A DNA stretch of 64,000 bases from Heterohyrax brucei. Its lineage: Eukaryota > Chordata > Mammalia > Hyracoidea > Procaviidae. Both the position numbers and the translations under genes were made by a program. The DNA is taken from contig CM053140.1 in NCBI GenBank assembly GCA_028571685.1, positions 145,499,701 to 145,563,700 on the forward strand, written 5' to 3'. The notes beneath the pieces were generated by a model, which worked only from the letters and a program-made list of their open reading frames with translations, did not search any database and was not told where the DNA came from. Shown here piece after piece: positions 1 to 11,207 of the stretch (position 1 is its first letter; every line of letters starts with the position of its first letter).

Positions 1-276
1 GCTCCTTGGAAGTGAGGATGTCAAGACTGCATCTTACATACTTTGGACATGTCATCAGGAAGAACCAATCCCTGGAGAAGGACATCATGCTTGGTAAAGT
101 AGAGAGTCAGCGAAAAAGAGGAAGACTGTCAAGGATGTGGACTGACACAGTGACTGCAACAATGTGCTTAAGCATAAAAACGAATGGTGGCGTGGCGCAG
201 GACCAGCCAGTGTTTTGTGCTGTTGTTTATAGGGTTGCTATGACTTAGAACTGACTCAACAGCACCTAACAATAAC
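1..276 (+). mobile_element. RTE (BovB-like) LINE, 3' end
   Basis: This is the 3' end of an RTE-clade LINE, cut by the window edge. The frame at 6-248 encodes the conserved C-terminal tail of RTE ORF2, with LTYFGHV, a SLEKDIMLG motif and a basic QRKRGR stretch followed by WTDTV. The untranslated end has the family's closing pattern (gttgctatgactta, actgactcaacagcacctaac) and ends in an AAC/AAT-rich tail. The same tail domain recurs at 4342, 29330 and 46647 in this window. It is a dead 5'-truncated copy. Confidence 0.9.
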
Positions 277-334
277 AGCCACACCTGCTCCAGATCTGAC
301 CCTACACACTTCCCAATATGTCCTTGCTTACTAC

Positions 335-720
335 GTTCTTTCATTTCCTAAATGTACCACGTTCTCTTGCACACCCAGGGCTCTAGCACAAGCTGTTCCC
401 TCTGTCTGTGATACTCTTCTTTCATTTTTTCATCTGGCTAAGATTTACCTGTTCTTCAGGTTTCACAATAAATGTCATTTCCCTATAGAGACCTTCCCTG
501 ACACAACATTATAAATCAGTTATCTTTTTTATATTCTGTGACACTATCCCTTTAATTTTCCTTATTGATGCATTTGGCTTGAATTTGTGTTTTTATCTAT
601 AGCTTTTTCTTAGTTTAGAATTTACCCTCTAAGTTATAAGTACTTTGAGAACACAGACCATGTCTGCAGTGATGTTTTCCATAAGCAGCACCATCTGAAA
701 TACAGTGGTCAATAAAAACA
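335..720 (+). mobile_element. L2 LINE 3' end
   Basis: The segment follows the 3' end of an L2 (CR1-clade) element: 'ctgttccctctgtctgtgat', 'gagaccttccctgaca', 'agtactttgagaacacagac', and a terminal 'gtggtcaataaaaaca'. It is diverged, as expected for an ancient mammalian family. Confidence 0.7.
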
Positions 721-1131
721 AACTCAAAAGAACCAGTAGATGACTAAATCTCTTTAGAAGCAGAGGACTGAGATGGGAAATAGGGAACTCTTTTAATGTT
801 CACACCTTGAGAAGGAAGAACTGACAATAATCTCAAGGACAGGAAAAAATACAAAATTTTATGATACCAAGTCACCAAAAAAATGCTAGGTAATTTTTAT
901 AGAGATGTTTGGTTCAGTTGGAAAGTATGTAACATCTTCTTTAAAATTTTTAATTAAAAAAGTTACAGCTAAAAAAATCTGTCTATCTGAATGGCTGTTT
1001 CAATTATTTTATAAAGTCAAGTAAGTGAAATAGCTTTTAGTTTCATTAATGCTGGACTGATGAGATGTGGTTTCAGTTGTCAAACAAAACAGATATGCAG
1101 CAACTAGATCCTGAAATATTACCTATGTGTT
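721..1131. other. Unassigned AT-rich sequence
   Basis: I see no ORF, no clear repeat family and no structured RNA here. It separates an L2 end from the inverted L1 that follows. Confidence 0.5.
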
Positions 1132-1794
1132 TTCTTCTAGGAATATTATGGTTTTGAGTTAATTTTCATATACGTTGTGAGCTATTGGCCTAGCTTCCTT
1201 CTTTTGCATATGGAAATTCAGCTGTTCCAGAATCATTCATTAAAGAAAGTATTCTTTCCTGTATCAATGGACTTAGTACCCTTGTTGAACATTAATAAAT
1301 TAACAGGCTTATATCTGGACTGCCATTCAATTCCATTCGTCTATTTGTCTGCCATTATACCAGTAGTGGACTGTTCTGATTACCATAATTTTGAAATATG
1401 TTTTGAGATTAGGAAGTGTGAGTCTTTCTTGTTTTTTCAAGATTATTTTAGGTATCTGGGGCCTCATTCAGTTACATGGAAATCTGAAGACTGACCTTCC
1501 CATTTCCCCCAGTAAAGCTGTTAGAATTTTGATGGGCATCACATTGAATTTATAAATTGTTTTAAGTGGTATTAAAATCTTAACAATGTTAAGTCTTTCA
1601 ATCAACGACATGAATGGCCTTCCATTTTTTTAGGTTTCATTAAATGTCTTTCAGTAATGTTTTGTAGTTTTCAGTGTATAAGCATGTCACTTCCTTGATT
1701 AAATTTATTCCTAGGTATTTTATTCTTTCAGATGCTATTGCAAGTGGAATTCTTTCTTTACATTGTCTTTCAGGTTGCTCATTGCTGAAATACA
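1132..1794 (-). mobile_element. Old L1, inverted 5' part of a twin-primed insertion
   Basis: Read on the minus strand this is L1 ORF2 downstream of the reverse transcriptase domain. It runs through the regions matching 'aaaatacctaggaataaatt', 'actgaaaactacaaaacatt' and 'tcaaaacatatttcaaaatt'. It ends near the motif that precedes 'ttaactcaaa'. The adjoining segment at 1795-2065 carries the next part of ORF2 in plus orientation, so the two form one insertion with its 5' portion flipped. Divergence suggests an old L1M-type element. Confidence 0.75.
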
Positions 1795-2070
1795 GAAACC
1801 TGGCTGCTTTTCAAAGGACTGTATCAGCAAAGTGAAGACACAACCTATAGAATACAGAAAAAATTGACAGGTAACTTGAATCTGATAAAGGCTTAATATC
1901 CAGAACATATAAAGAACTCCTATAACTCAATGACAAACAGTTCACTCAAAAAAAAAAAAAAAAAAAAAAAAGAATAGCCAATAAGTTGGGTAAACATTTC
2001 ACCAGAGTAAAAATACAAATGGCCAACAAACACAGGAAAAGATATCAACCTCATTATTCACTGCTACTGT
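1795..2070 (+). mobile_element. Old L1, 3' part of the twin-primed insertion
   Basis: Plus-strand L1 ORF2 C-terminal region: 'ttcaaaggactgtatcagca', 'aagaactcctataactcaat', 'aaatggccaacaaacacagg', then 'aagatatcaacctcatta'. A run of about 24 A at 1948-1971 interrupts it and is probably a later expansion. The 3' end is lost where an AfroSINE begins near 2071. Confidence 0.75.
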
Positions 2071-2170
2071 GTACTGCTGAGGAAATTCTGACTCATAGCA
2101 ACCCTACAGGACAGAGCAGAATTGCTCCGTGTGGTTTCCAAGGCTGTAATCTTTATGGATACAGATCAGT
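2071..2170 (-). mobile_element. AfroSINE fragment
   Basis: Reverse-complement AfroSINE: 'ctgactcatagcaaccctac', 'aggacagagcagaattgctc' and 'tttccaaggctgtaatcttt'. The tRNA-like head is missing. The next ~170 bases are unassigned. Confidence 0.75.
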
Positions 2171-2338
2171 TAAAATATATGTAAATCCTAACCAAATGGT
2201 ACTAATTATAATTACAATCCTACTTTGATGAGCAGGAGGTCAATATGAACTACAGTAGGCACCTTAACACAGACTGTGAGACATGAACTTGCTCTTGAAG
2301 GATAGGTAGACTTCAGAAAGATAGACTCTCAGAAATTA

Positions 2339-2550
2339 ATGTTGTTATTGTTGTTAGTTTTCATTCAGAGGACTCCATCTCATGGTGATCCCAGGTGTAC
2401 AAAGTAGAATCGCTCCATAGAGTTTTCAAAACTGTGGCCATTAGGATGCAGATTACCCGGCCTGCCTTCCACTCTCTGGATGGATTCCTACTGCCAACCT
2501 TTTATCTTCCAGTGGAGCACTTCATCATTTGTACCACCCAGCCACTATAG
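2339..2550 (-). mobile_element. AfroSINE (long variant)
   Basis: It starts with the TTG-rich tail 'ttgttattgttgttagtt', then 'ctcatggtgatcccaggt', 'cgctccatagagttttcaaa', 'aggatgcagattacccggcc', and ends with the head complement 'gtaccacccagcca'. It is the same variant as the plus-strand copy near 37.3 kb. Confidence 0.8.
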
Positions 2551-2755
2551 AGATTCATAATTAGTATTTAGGTATGTTAAAGAAGCATTATGTGATAAAA
2601 TGTACATTACAAATAATGTGGCCTGTATTACTTGTAAACAAACAAAAAAAATATTTGGAACAGATTCACTTAGGGAAATTTCTCGGGTAAATTTGCATAG
2701 ATAAAGAGAGTCTAAGGAATAGATTCTAGTCAAACAAGAGACACAGCAAAGATTC

Positions 2756-2851
2756 AGAAATGGCTGGTAATATATAGGTGGGCATGAAAATTTATATGGG
2801 AATGTACATTTTCATTCAATGATAATAAAAAAAAGAAATGGCTGGTAATAT
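2756..2851 (+). mobile_element. 60-bp L1 3'-end insertion with 18-bp TSD
   Basis: Bases 2774-2833 are only the last ~60 bases of the L1-B-type 3' UTR (…'gtacattttcattcaat'… then A-rich), matching the L1 3' ends at 16041, 41519 and 49331. They are flanked by an exact 18-base repeat starting 'agaaatggctgg', at 2756-2773 and 2834-2851. This is an extremely 5'-truncated L1. Confidence 0.9.
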
Positions 2852-2888
2852 GTATATGTGGGAGCAATGAGGAATCTGTGTTAAATAG

Positions 2889-3468
2889 AGTTGTTGTAGT
2901 TAGGTGCCGTCAAGTTGGTTCCGACTCATAGCGACCCTTATAAACAACAGAATGAAACACTGCCCAGTCGTGTGCCAGGTCCACAATTGTTTTTATGCTT
3001 AAGCCCATTGTCGTGGCCACTGTATCTATCCATCTCATCGAGAGTCTTCCTCTATTCTGCTGACCCTCCGCTCTACCAAGCATGATGTCCTTCTCCAGGG
3101 ACCGATCTTTCCTACAACATGTCCAAAGTATCTAAGATGCTGTCTTGCCATCTTTGCTTCCAAGCAGCACTCTGGTTGTACTTTATCCAGAACCGATCTG
3201 TTGGTTCTTTTGGTAGTCCATGGTACATTCCAACACCACAATTCAAAGGCATCAATTCTTCTGTCTTCTTTGTTAATAGTTCAGCTTTTGCATATGATGC
3301 CATTGAAAATACCACGGCTTGATCAGGCACATTTTAGTCTTCAAGGTGACATCCTTACTTTTGAATATTTTGAAGAGGTCTTTGTGGCAGATTTTCCCAG
3401 TGCAGTGAATCTTTTGATTTCTTGACTGCTGCTTCCAAGGGCATTAATTGTGGAATTAAATAGAGGGC
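2889..3468 (-). mobile_element. RTE (BovB-like) LINE, 3' portion
   Basis: The full 3' end of an RTE on the minus strand, starting with the tail complement 'gttgttgtagttaggtgccg' and 'gttccgactcatagcgaccc'. It then runs back through the ORF2 C-terminal region ('catgatgtccttctccaggg', 'caacatgtccaaagtatcta', 'gttcttttggtagtccatgg', 'aggtgacatcc', 'tgactgctgcttcca'). The minus-strand frames at 3035-3330 are broken pieces of that ORF. The next ~130 bases (3469-3599) are unassigned. Confidence 0.92.
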
Positions 3469-3599
3469 TCTCATTATAGTAATAAGGTTGGATATATAGA
3501 CTGAGGCGAGATACTTGCAAGAGTAGGCACAGGAGACGCAAATGCGCAAAATTTGGTGCTGCAAAAGATACAAGTTTACACAATTCTATTGTAAAAGAA

Positions 3600-4690
3600 A
3601 ACCATAACCTCAGACTGAATGTAGACGATTCTCATTGCCTGAATTACCTTCCTTGTCACCACGGTTCACAAAGGATTATGGGGATGGCACAGGACCAGGC
3701 AGCATTTTATTCCATTGTACTCAGGACCTCTTGACTTGGGGACCTACCCAATGGCAGATAACAAAAAACAGCACTGCAGTATCACAGAGCTTTGGTGAAG
3801 ACCAGATTTCCCAGTACGAAATGCCTAATGGCATAATGAGGATGGATTTTGCCTGGAAGTAGAGACTAGTGGGAAAACGTTTGCCTGTGTTTTATTGACT
3901 ATGCAAAGGCATTTGACTTTGTGTATCATAACACATTCTGGATAACACTGAGAAGAATGGTGACACAACGTTGCTCGTAGAAACTGAAGACCTATAGCCT
4001 TCCGTGTGGTTGCACCTCAACATAAAGAAAACAAAATTCCTCACAACTGAACCATAAGCAACATCACAGTAAACAGAGAAAAGACTGAATTTGTCAGGGA
4101 TTTCATTTTACTTGAATCCAAATTAATGTCCATGGAAATACTGGTCAATAACCCCAACAAATTATTACACTGGGAAAATCTGCTGCAAAAGACGTCTTTT
4201 AAGGGTTAAAAAGCAGAGATGTCACTTTGAGTACTAAGGTAAGTCTCACTGAACCATGATATTTCCAATCACTTCATATGTCTGTGAAAGGACAATGAAT
4301 AAGGAAGACCAAAGAAGAATTGACACTCTGAATTAACAGTATTGGTGAAGAGTATTGAATGGACTTTTGGCATGGACTGCCAAAAGAATGAACAAATCTG
4401 GATTGGAAGACATACAGCCAGAATGCTCTTTAGAAGCAAGGATGGTGAGACATACTTTGGAAGTGTTGTCAGGAGGAACCAGTCCCTGGAGAAGGACATC
4501 GCACTTTTTAAAGTAAAGGGTCAGCAAAAAAGAGGGAGACCCCTGACAAGATGGACTGACACAGCATCTGCAACAACGTGTTCAAGCACAGTGATTTTAA
4601 GGATGGCGCAGAACCAGGCAATGTTTCATTCTTTTGTATGTGGGATCACTGAGTCAGAACCAAGCTGATGGTACCCAACAACAATATCAT
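3600..4690 (+). mobile_element. RTE-derived LINE, internally deleted
   Basis: Plus-strand RTE sequence. 3600-3775 resembles a short RTE 3' end ('ggcacaggaccaggcagcat'). 3776-3960 carries the start of the RT domain, with the DYAKAFD-like motif at about 3897. At about 3960 the element jumps from 'agaagaatgg' into sequence just past the YADD box, then continues to the ORF2 tail (frame 4342-4668 with SLEKDIALF and WTDTA) and an AAC-rich end. The YADD catalytic box itself is deleted. Confidence 0.85.
4342..4668 (+). pseudogene. RTE ORF2 C-terminal remnant
   Basis: A 108-codon open stretch of the RTE ORF2 tail. Recognisable parts are the MDCQKNEQIW segment, an ARMLFRSKDG segment, SLEKDIA, a basic QQKRGRP box and RWTDTA. 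It has no RT motifs, so it cannot code for a working enzyme. It lies inside the element at 3600-4690. Confidence 0.85.
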
Positions 4691-5400
4691 AACTAGTGCA
4701 AACTGGGAAGTTCAGATTTTGAACCACCCTCCCTCCCCCCAGTTGACACCAACCTCCTCAGTAAATATAAGTGGTAGGATGGGATATAGATACTATCAAA
4801 GTCACCCCAGTTCTACATGCTACTGTTCATTCAGATATTTACATAGCCACTGTCAGTGAGACAGTTGCTAGCTAAAGCTATCACAGTGGGAGACAATCTC
4901 CTGGTCACAAAAAAGGTTTTTGAATAGATTTTACCCCAATCCTTTTTACTTCTGGTGAATTTGAGAAACATAATTAAAATTCCTTTTGAGACAAAAACAC
5001 ATGCCTCAAAACAACTGATTAAATAATTGTGTAATGGTAATAAAGAGCAAGATAATCTTCATAAGTGCCAACAATATCATCGCTGACTTAGATCTGAGTA
5101 TGTTTATTAACATTATCAAGACATACAAATGCATTGTTATCAAGACGAAAATTCAGTAAAAGATTAAGTTGGAAAAGGGAGTTAAATATCAAATTTAATG
5201 GAGATAAATCTTAAAACTTACATGTATGTTCCAAAAATTCTGCAAATATCTAGTATGGTTCAAGATAGAACTTAAAGGCATTCAGTTGGCTGAAATTATA
5301 ACTAACACTAATAAGATTTAATTTTACGGTACTTTCTTGCATTTGAATAGTACTATAGACGCTACACAGCACTTTCTCAACAAGCCTGGGAAATATGTGT
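4691..5400. other. Unassigned sequence
   Basis: AT-rich DNA with no recognisable repeat, gene or structured RNA. The 63-codon frame at 4668 has no support. Confidence 0.5.
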
Positions 5401-5415
5401 CAGCAGCAGCAGCAG
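5401..5415 (+). repeat. (CAG)5 microsatellite
   Basis: Five CAG units directly upstream of a MIR copy. No coding context. Confidence 0.8.
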
Positions 5416-5580
5416 TCACAGTAGCAAACACTTAATGAGCACTTCACTAGGTGGCCCATTCTTTCTAAGCATTATCTCATTCAACATTCAGACCAAAATC
5501 CTATGTGATAGCTACTACTATTATCCACATCTTATGCATGAGGAAACAGGCTTTTAGACAGTAACTTGCTGAAGGAGCTT
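5416..5580 (-). mobile_element. MIR SINE
   Basis: Antisense MIR: 'tctaagcattatctcattca', 'ctactattatccacatctta' and 'gaggaaacaggc' follow the MIR core complement. Ancient and diverged. Confidence 0.75.
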
Positions 5581-7283
5581 GTTTTATTTATACGAGTATC
5601 TCCGGTGCTAAGCACTTTCTATACCACAGAGAAACTACTAAAAAATGCTTGAAAAATATATAGATATATCCACTCAAGGATGGAATTTTCCAACAGAACA
5701 AGGAAAAGTACATCAGAATAAAGTGCATACCCCAGTCCCAGGATTTGGAGTTAGAAAACTACTGGAACCATTTCTCACCCATGATTCTATTGGCCCATGA
5801 TTTTAAAATAAATATTGTTATTGATTTCAAATATTACTAAATGCCCCCCTTGATGTTTAAAAAACAAGATTGGGAAAATGTGAATTACACAGAGAAAAAT
5901 AAAGACATTCTAAATAAATAATTAGAAGAATTATCATTGTGAAGCTTTGTTCTCTAGGGATTAAAAATATCAGAAATAATTCTCCATTTCAGTGGATACG
6001 TTTACTATTGCTCACTTATTACTATCTCTCCTTGTTTTGAAACATATTTAAGAAAGTTTACAAAATTCAGTGCAATTTGGCATAAAATACGTGACGTATC
6101 AGAGAAAGGAAGAGATTAGGTGGCAAAAAGACAATAATGGAGTTAAGAGTTAATTAGTGAACAAAACACATACTCTTCAAGCCTGTCTATTTATTGCAGG
6201 TGAGATAAATTTGTCTCCGAATTTTCTAACATTCTACAGAGAGACAGACTGTTAGTTTTTTGTTTGCTATGTACAGAAAATGAAAGCAAACCACTTGCTA
6301 GGGAGAAATATACAATATTTGGTACCAAGAAAGGAAAAAAAAAATTCTGTGTAATGTTACAACTAAGAGTCTCAAAAACAGTCCTTATGATAAATAAGAG
6401 AAAAAAGTTTCATCACTATAGACAGATAATTCTAAGTCATTGTATAATTTAGCAGAAACAATATCGTGAACTGACACAGCTTTTTGATGATCTGTCGTTA
6501 AAAAATGGTGTATTTTAAAACACAACTCAGAAAAGCAAATAACTTGCATATTTTCATAATAGTTCTTCAGATACATTATTTCTTTCAAGAGAGATTATAC
6601 ATTTTTATTGTTATCTAAGAAGCATGCTAATATGTCTGTGTAGAGATAATTAGATAATATAGTAAAGGTAGTCATATCAAACGCACCTAATTTCAGAAAT
6701 CATATCATTCTATAATGCTTGGTTTAAAATGTTACCTTCCACACCTTCCCGCCCACCCTCTCTCCAGTTCTTCAGAGGAAGCCACCTTTGGCTTTACTCC
6801 ACTCACTAGGAAAACATGTTCTCCACAAGTTATTCCTTGTGCTTCTGCTGCCACGATCCTACGCCGTATCCTGTGAGCTACCCCTGCTTTCACCTGAAGG
6901 AGCATCCTTCACAGCCCTTTGGGTCAGCATGAATGTTCTTTACGGCCCTCATAAGTTGTCTGTTTGCTGAGCTTGTTTACTTTTTCTAAAGCTCCATTTT
7001 CTATCCAGTTCAGTTGTCATCCTTACCTTTCCTTCTGAAATAGCAACTCTTCAAAGCACAACACAGCATTTTCTGTCAGTATGTCTCTCTCCATTGATCT
7101 GACTTGCCCTAGGACTCCTGGGCTTGTGCCAGTTTCTCCTAATTCTCTTTTGGAGTATTCTGTGTGTTTGCTTTTCTCATGAAACATGTTGGTGTCATTG
7201 AGGACTTATTGTTAGAGTACAATTTAAGTATGCGTTTGAACCCAAAATGTTGAGTTCTCCATGCTCATGTCACATAATTTGTT
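5581..7283. other. Unassigned AT-rich sequence
   Basis: No gene or repeat recognised. A GC-richer patch at about 6740-7130 contains a 60-codon frame (6788-6970) with no family resemblance I can name. Confidence 0.5.
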
Positions 7284-7424
7284 GCTGCTGTTGTTGCGTG
7301 CCACTGAGTCCAATTCATAGAGACCCTGTTGGACAAAGTAGAAATGCCTGCAAGGGTTTCCAAAGAGTGCCTGGATGGTTCTAACTGCTGACCTTCTGGT
7401 TAGCAGCCTGAGCTCTTAACAACA
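7284..7424 (-). mobile_element. AfroSINE
   Basis: Starts with 'ttgctgctgttgttgcgtgc', then 'aattcatagagaccctgttg', 'gggtttccaaagagtgcctg', 'gctgaccttctggttagcag' and 'ctcttaac'. It abuts an oppositely oriented AfroSINE. Confidence 0.8.
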
Positions 7425-7525
7425 TGGCAGTCTGCTTCCATAAGGATTTATAGCCTTGGAAACCCTACAGCGTCACTGAATTGGAATCTATCTTTGACAG
7501 TACTAAGTTTAGTTGGTTTTGGTGC
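7425..7525 (+). mobile_element. AfroSINE, 3' half
   Basis: 'tctgcttccataaggattta', 'ccttggaaaccctacagcgt', 'cactgaattggaatct' and a TTTGG-rich end 'agttggttttgg'. It lacks the tRNA-like head and sits head-to-head with the copy at 7284. Confidence 0.75.
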
Positions 7526-8285
7526 ACTACGTATAAGCTGTGAAATGGAAAACAAAAGACAGAGTGGCATTAGAATTATTTCAAGTATTCATCCACAAGG
7601 TGTTAATCAGTGGCATCAAGAAGCACCGTTTGGACTATTCCAGGTAAAATAATTCTTAAATCTACTGGGACTTAACTTGAACCTTGACCTTCAAATGAAA
7701 GAGCGTGCTTAAACAAATAGCTTTACTCCTGTGACAACCTGGGCCAGCTTCATGAGCCTGCCACCTAGGCGTCTGCCCAGAGTCCTTCACGTAGAAGGGC
7801 CTTGGACTAAGTTTTATGTTTGGCTGTCTTGAATTTTTTAACATTTTTTTTTTAAAAAAATCCTTAATTTTTATTTTTTACTGGAATCCACAAATTAAGT
7901 ACCCAGTTGTGCAAACGTGTAAATCCAGCTAAGAAATAAAAGCATTCTTGTGCTCTCAGCTTCCCATGGGAGAGTAAGATGATGTTAGCTTTTCCATCTA
8001 GTGTTGTCCATCTACTGATTTCTCTTCCATCAGCAACAATTCCCACTTGCCCTATTCATCATTAATTTTCACCCAGATCTTTTCACTAGGGTAGGAGCAT
8101 CACATTTAGCAAGAGGAATGACCTGTAACACAGGCAGCAACCTAAACCTGGTAAATGTTTCATCTTCCGTCTAGTTTCAGTCACATGAAATAAAGTTAGC
8201 AAAGCACAAGTTTCCCGGATTGCTTTATCCACTAGCTTGGAAAGTGGCAAACACTATTAAGATGTAAGGTAAAATAAATAAATAA
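7526..8285. other. Unassigned sequence
   Basis: No repeat recognised. A minus-strand 60-codon frame (7864-8046) followed by an A-rich stretch could be a processed-pseudogene end, but I cannot match it to a protein. (AAAT)n-like sequence is at 8273-8288. Confidence 0.4.
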
Positions 8286-8355
8286 ATAACCACTGATAGT
8301 GATCGTAACTCATAGCAACCCTGGAGATAATCCTTCCCATATTGTCTCTACGGAT
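8286..8355 (-). mobile_element. Possible AfroSINE fragment
   Basis: 'cgtaactcatagcaaccctg' matches the AfroSINE/RTE 3' region complement; the rest is too diverged to follow. Confidence 0.45.
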
Positions 8356-10585
8356 TCAGACAGTTGTGCTTAGAAATATTGTCACAGTGTCATGTTTGGC
8401 AAGCAGTTTTCTTCCAAAACTACATATACAATATAAGAGAAAAAGAAAACTTTTTTAGAAATAAAGAGGAGGTTTATATGATTTCTTGTATTATCTCACA
8501 CCCTACTTTCTCTATCATCCCCCATACATGTCAACAGTCTATCTAATGGTGATTCTCTTTTCACTCTGATGTGTGTTAAATTTTGGCACACATTCATTTA
8601 ATCTTGCAGACCAACCATTCAGTCTTTTATCATACCTCAGTTTAGTAGTAGATAGTTGCTTAATTGTTAATTTCTGTTTTTAATTAGTCCACTAGTATGT
8701 GGTTGGTAAGATAGGTGGTATGTTAATTGTGTATGATGTTTTCTAGCCCATTGTTGAATCATGCTTTCAAAAAATAGCTAGTGTGATTATTTTTTTTTAA
8801 AAAAAAACCTAAGTAAAACACACAGGGAACCTCATGAATGAATGACAAGTTTTAACATTCCAGTATAAACTACAAGTTAAACTGATCATTAAACAAATAC
8901 TTAAATACCTGAATGTTCAGGTATAACGTTGTTACATATAAACTGGTTAAACTTTGTAAGACTGATGGCTTTGTTTAAAATAGTTAGTTGGCTTCCTTTG
9001 TTAGAAAAACATCAATAGTGTTCAGGAATCTTGATAGCCGGAATCATCTGAAAAATCGTGACCCATTGTTTCACACACATCTGGTAATTTCTAGTTTAAG
9101 CAAATCAACAAATGATGCTATAAAGTTGATGAGCTAAATATTCTTGTAACAGTTTATTGTAAAATTACAATGTATGAGTATTTTGGTATAATAAATTACA
9201 AACTAATAATCTTGCTTTTTCAAATACTTTTCCCCTGTCTCAATGTACTGCTAATTAATTAAATATTGCTTCCTGCAGAGGAAATTAACAGAGCACCCAA
9301 AAAAATGACAAATTCTAAAATGTAAAAATCATGACAAATTCAAAAATAACATTTACAGTAGTATAAAATGTCAGTGAAAATTTTAGCACTGTACTACTAC
9401 CAAAGAAATCTTTAACTTGCATGCATTTATGCAATGTATTTTTGCATGATACAATTTTGTACTATGTTTTAAGACACCAGAATTAATAAATCAGAATCTT
9501 GAACCATAGGTAATTACAGAATTTGGGGAGTAAGTTAAACATATAAAATAAACAAGTAGTAACAATGCAAAGATCTCCTTATTGCCTTCAACAAGAAGTA
9601 TGGAAATAAGAAAAACAAAGTTGCTTTCAGATGGATCTCTTAATGAACTAGAACAGTGATTTGAAAATTCAATTTAAAGAAATAGACTGTTCTCCAGACA
9701 AGTAAAACTTTGAACTATCATCTGACTTAAGCACATTAAAATCAGAAAGACTAGGCCAACCACACAAGGATATGTCAATTATTTCAACATAAAGAGACAA
9801 AGGAATCACTGGAGCAAAGGTTGATAGTGGCTTTCTAAACACTATCCAGGGAGAGTTTTATCAGATTTGCAGGATCATCTGCTCTGCCTGGAAGTATATT
9901 CCCACTGCTGAGATGGTTTTATCTAGTTATTGGAGACTAATGTTATAAAATTTTAAAAACTATGCAGTTACATCCCCTTGTTCTGATCTATGTTCACCAA
10001 GCATCTCCCTGATAAATTCTTTTTTGATATTAGCTTATCTTCAGGGAGTAAATGTACTTAGCAGAAAATGTGAATGTCAGGTCAGCTTCACAGATGTTTC
10101 TCATTTTAAATTGACAAAAAGGCCTCTTCGGACTCTCTTAGTGTGAATTAGCATCCATATATCTAATCATTCCTATTAACTGGGACATGGCTGAGGCTGA
10201 GTTTCTGATCAGAAAAAGCTTAGACTCTGCTGCTACTGACTGTGGTGAGATCACCAGGCAAATGAAAAATAGTACCCTGTGGTGAGTTATCTAGGTGACC
10301 AACTGGCCTTCCACATAAACACACCTCTTCATGCTTACTGTATTGGTTATTAAACCTTTAAAGGTAACGGATACTATATCAGAATTGTGCAAATAGCACC
10401 CCTAACTTTGCAAAGAGTATCTCAACATGAGGTGAGAGAGCAGAAGCCAAGCCTTCAGCTGAGCCTTCAGTTTGCCAGGCAGCTGTGGGAGGGAAGAGGA
10501 CTCCAGCAAACAGAAATTTCTATCACCAAGAGCTGAAGAATATGAGAGAATGAGAGTGAAATATCTAACAAAGTATATTTTGGAG
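8356..10585. other. Unassigned AT-rich sequence
   Basis: About 2.2 kb with no recognisable gene, repeat family or RNA. All frames are short. Confidence 0.5.
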
Positions 10586-10946
10586 AGGTATGATGGCCTA
10601 ACTTCACTGGGCCATGATTCCCAATGGTTTGGCAGTTAGGTAAAGATATAGTTTGACAGTCATTTAATGATGTTCACACTCCATTTTGTGATTGGATATG
10701 ATCAAACAATCACTTGTAAGGGGAGTTTCCACAGGCATATGGCCTGCCTGCAACATCTTTCACTCATCTTTGGTTCACGGGACATGAGCCAGCATCCTGC
10801 AGCCTGACCTACTGACACTGGGCTCATCAGCCCCTGTAACCATGCAAGTCTGGAGAAGCCTCCAGTCTGACACTTGACCCACATGCTTGGGGCTTGCCAG
10901 TCTTCACAACTGCATAAGACATTTCCTTGAGATAAATCTCTCTCAC

Positions 10947-10951
<5 letters not shown>
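10586..10951 (+). mobile_element. LTR-like interspersed repeat (MLT2-like, tentative)
   Basis: 'actgggccatgattcccaat', 'ggtttggcagttaggtaaag', 'ccattttgtgattgg', 'gacatgagccagcatcctgc', 'ccttgagataaatctctctc'. Fragments at 39609-39745 and at the window end (63951) share the first half. The closing 'ttgagataaatctctctc' resembles the inner side of ERVL/MLT2 LTRs read in antisense. Family name not certain. Confidence 0.5.

Positions 10952-10997
<46 letters not shown>
10952..10997 (+). repeat. (CA)n microsatellite
   Basis: About 23 uninterrupted CA units at the junction between an LTR-like repeat and a mariner remnant. Confidence 0.95.
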
Positions 10998-10999
<2 letters not shown>

Positions 11000-11168
11000 C
11001 TAACAATTATTTCTGCAAACTTAATTGTTCTAAGTGCTCCATACCTCATTGCTGAATATCACTACAGTAACCTTCAAAGTTCTCCCCTTGGGAAGTTATG
11101 CACTGATGCCAGCACCTAGTCCACTCTTCAAAGGAATTTTAGACCTCTTTCTGGAATGGCCATTGCAC
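10998..11168 (-). mobile_element. Mariner-like DNA transposon, 3' end
   Basis: The minus-strand 3' end of a mariner. From the terminus ('gtctaacaatta') inward it has the complement of the transposase C-terminus, a form of the CIASQGEYFEG motif. 11034-11164 is repeated almost unchanged at 11406-11539. Confidence 0.75.
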
Positions 11169-11207
11169 ATGGCAAGAAGGTGGCAAGTTCAAAAACTTAA
11201 TTATATA

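Noticed and set aside
7864-8046. Minus-strand 60-codon frame followed by an A-rich stretch, suggestive of a processed pseudogene
   Set aside because: I could not match the peptide to any protein, and the A-rich stretch is a mixed T/A tract rather than a clean tail.
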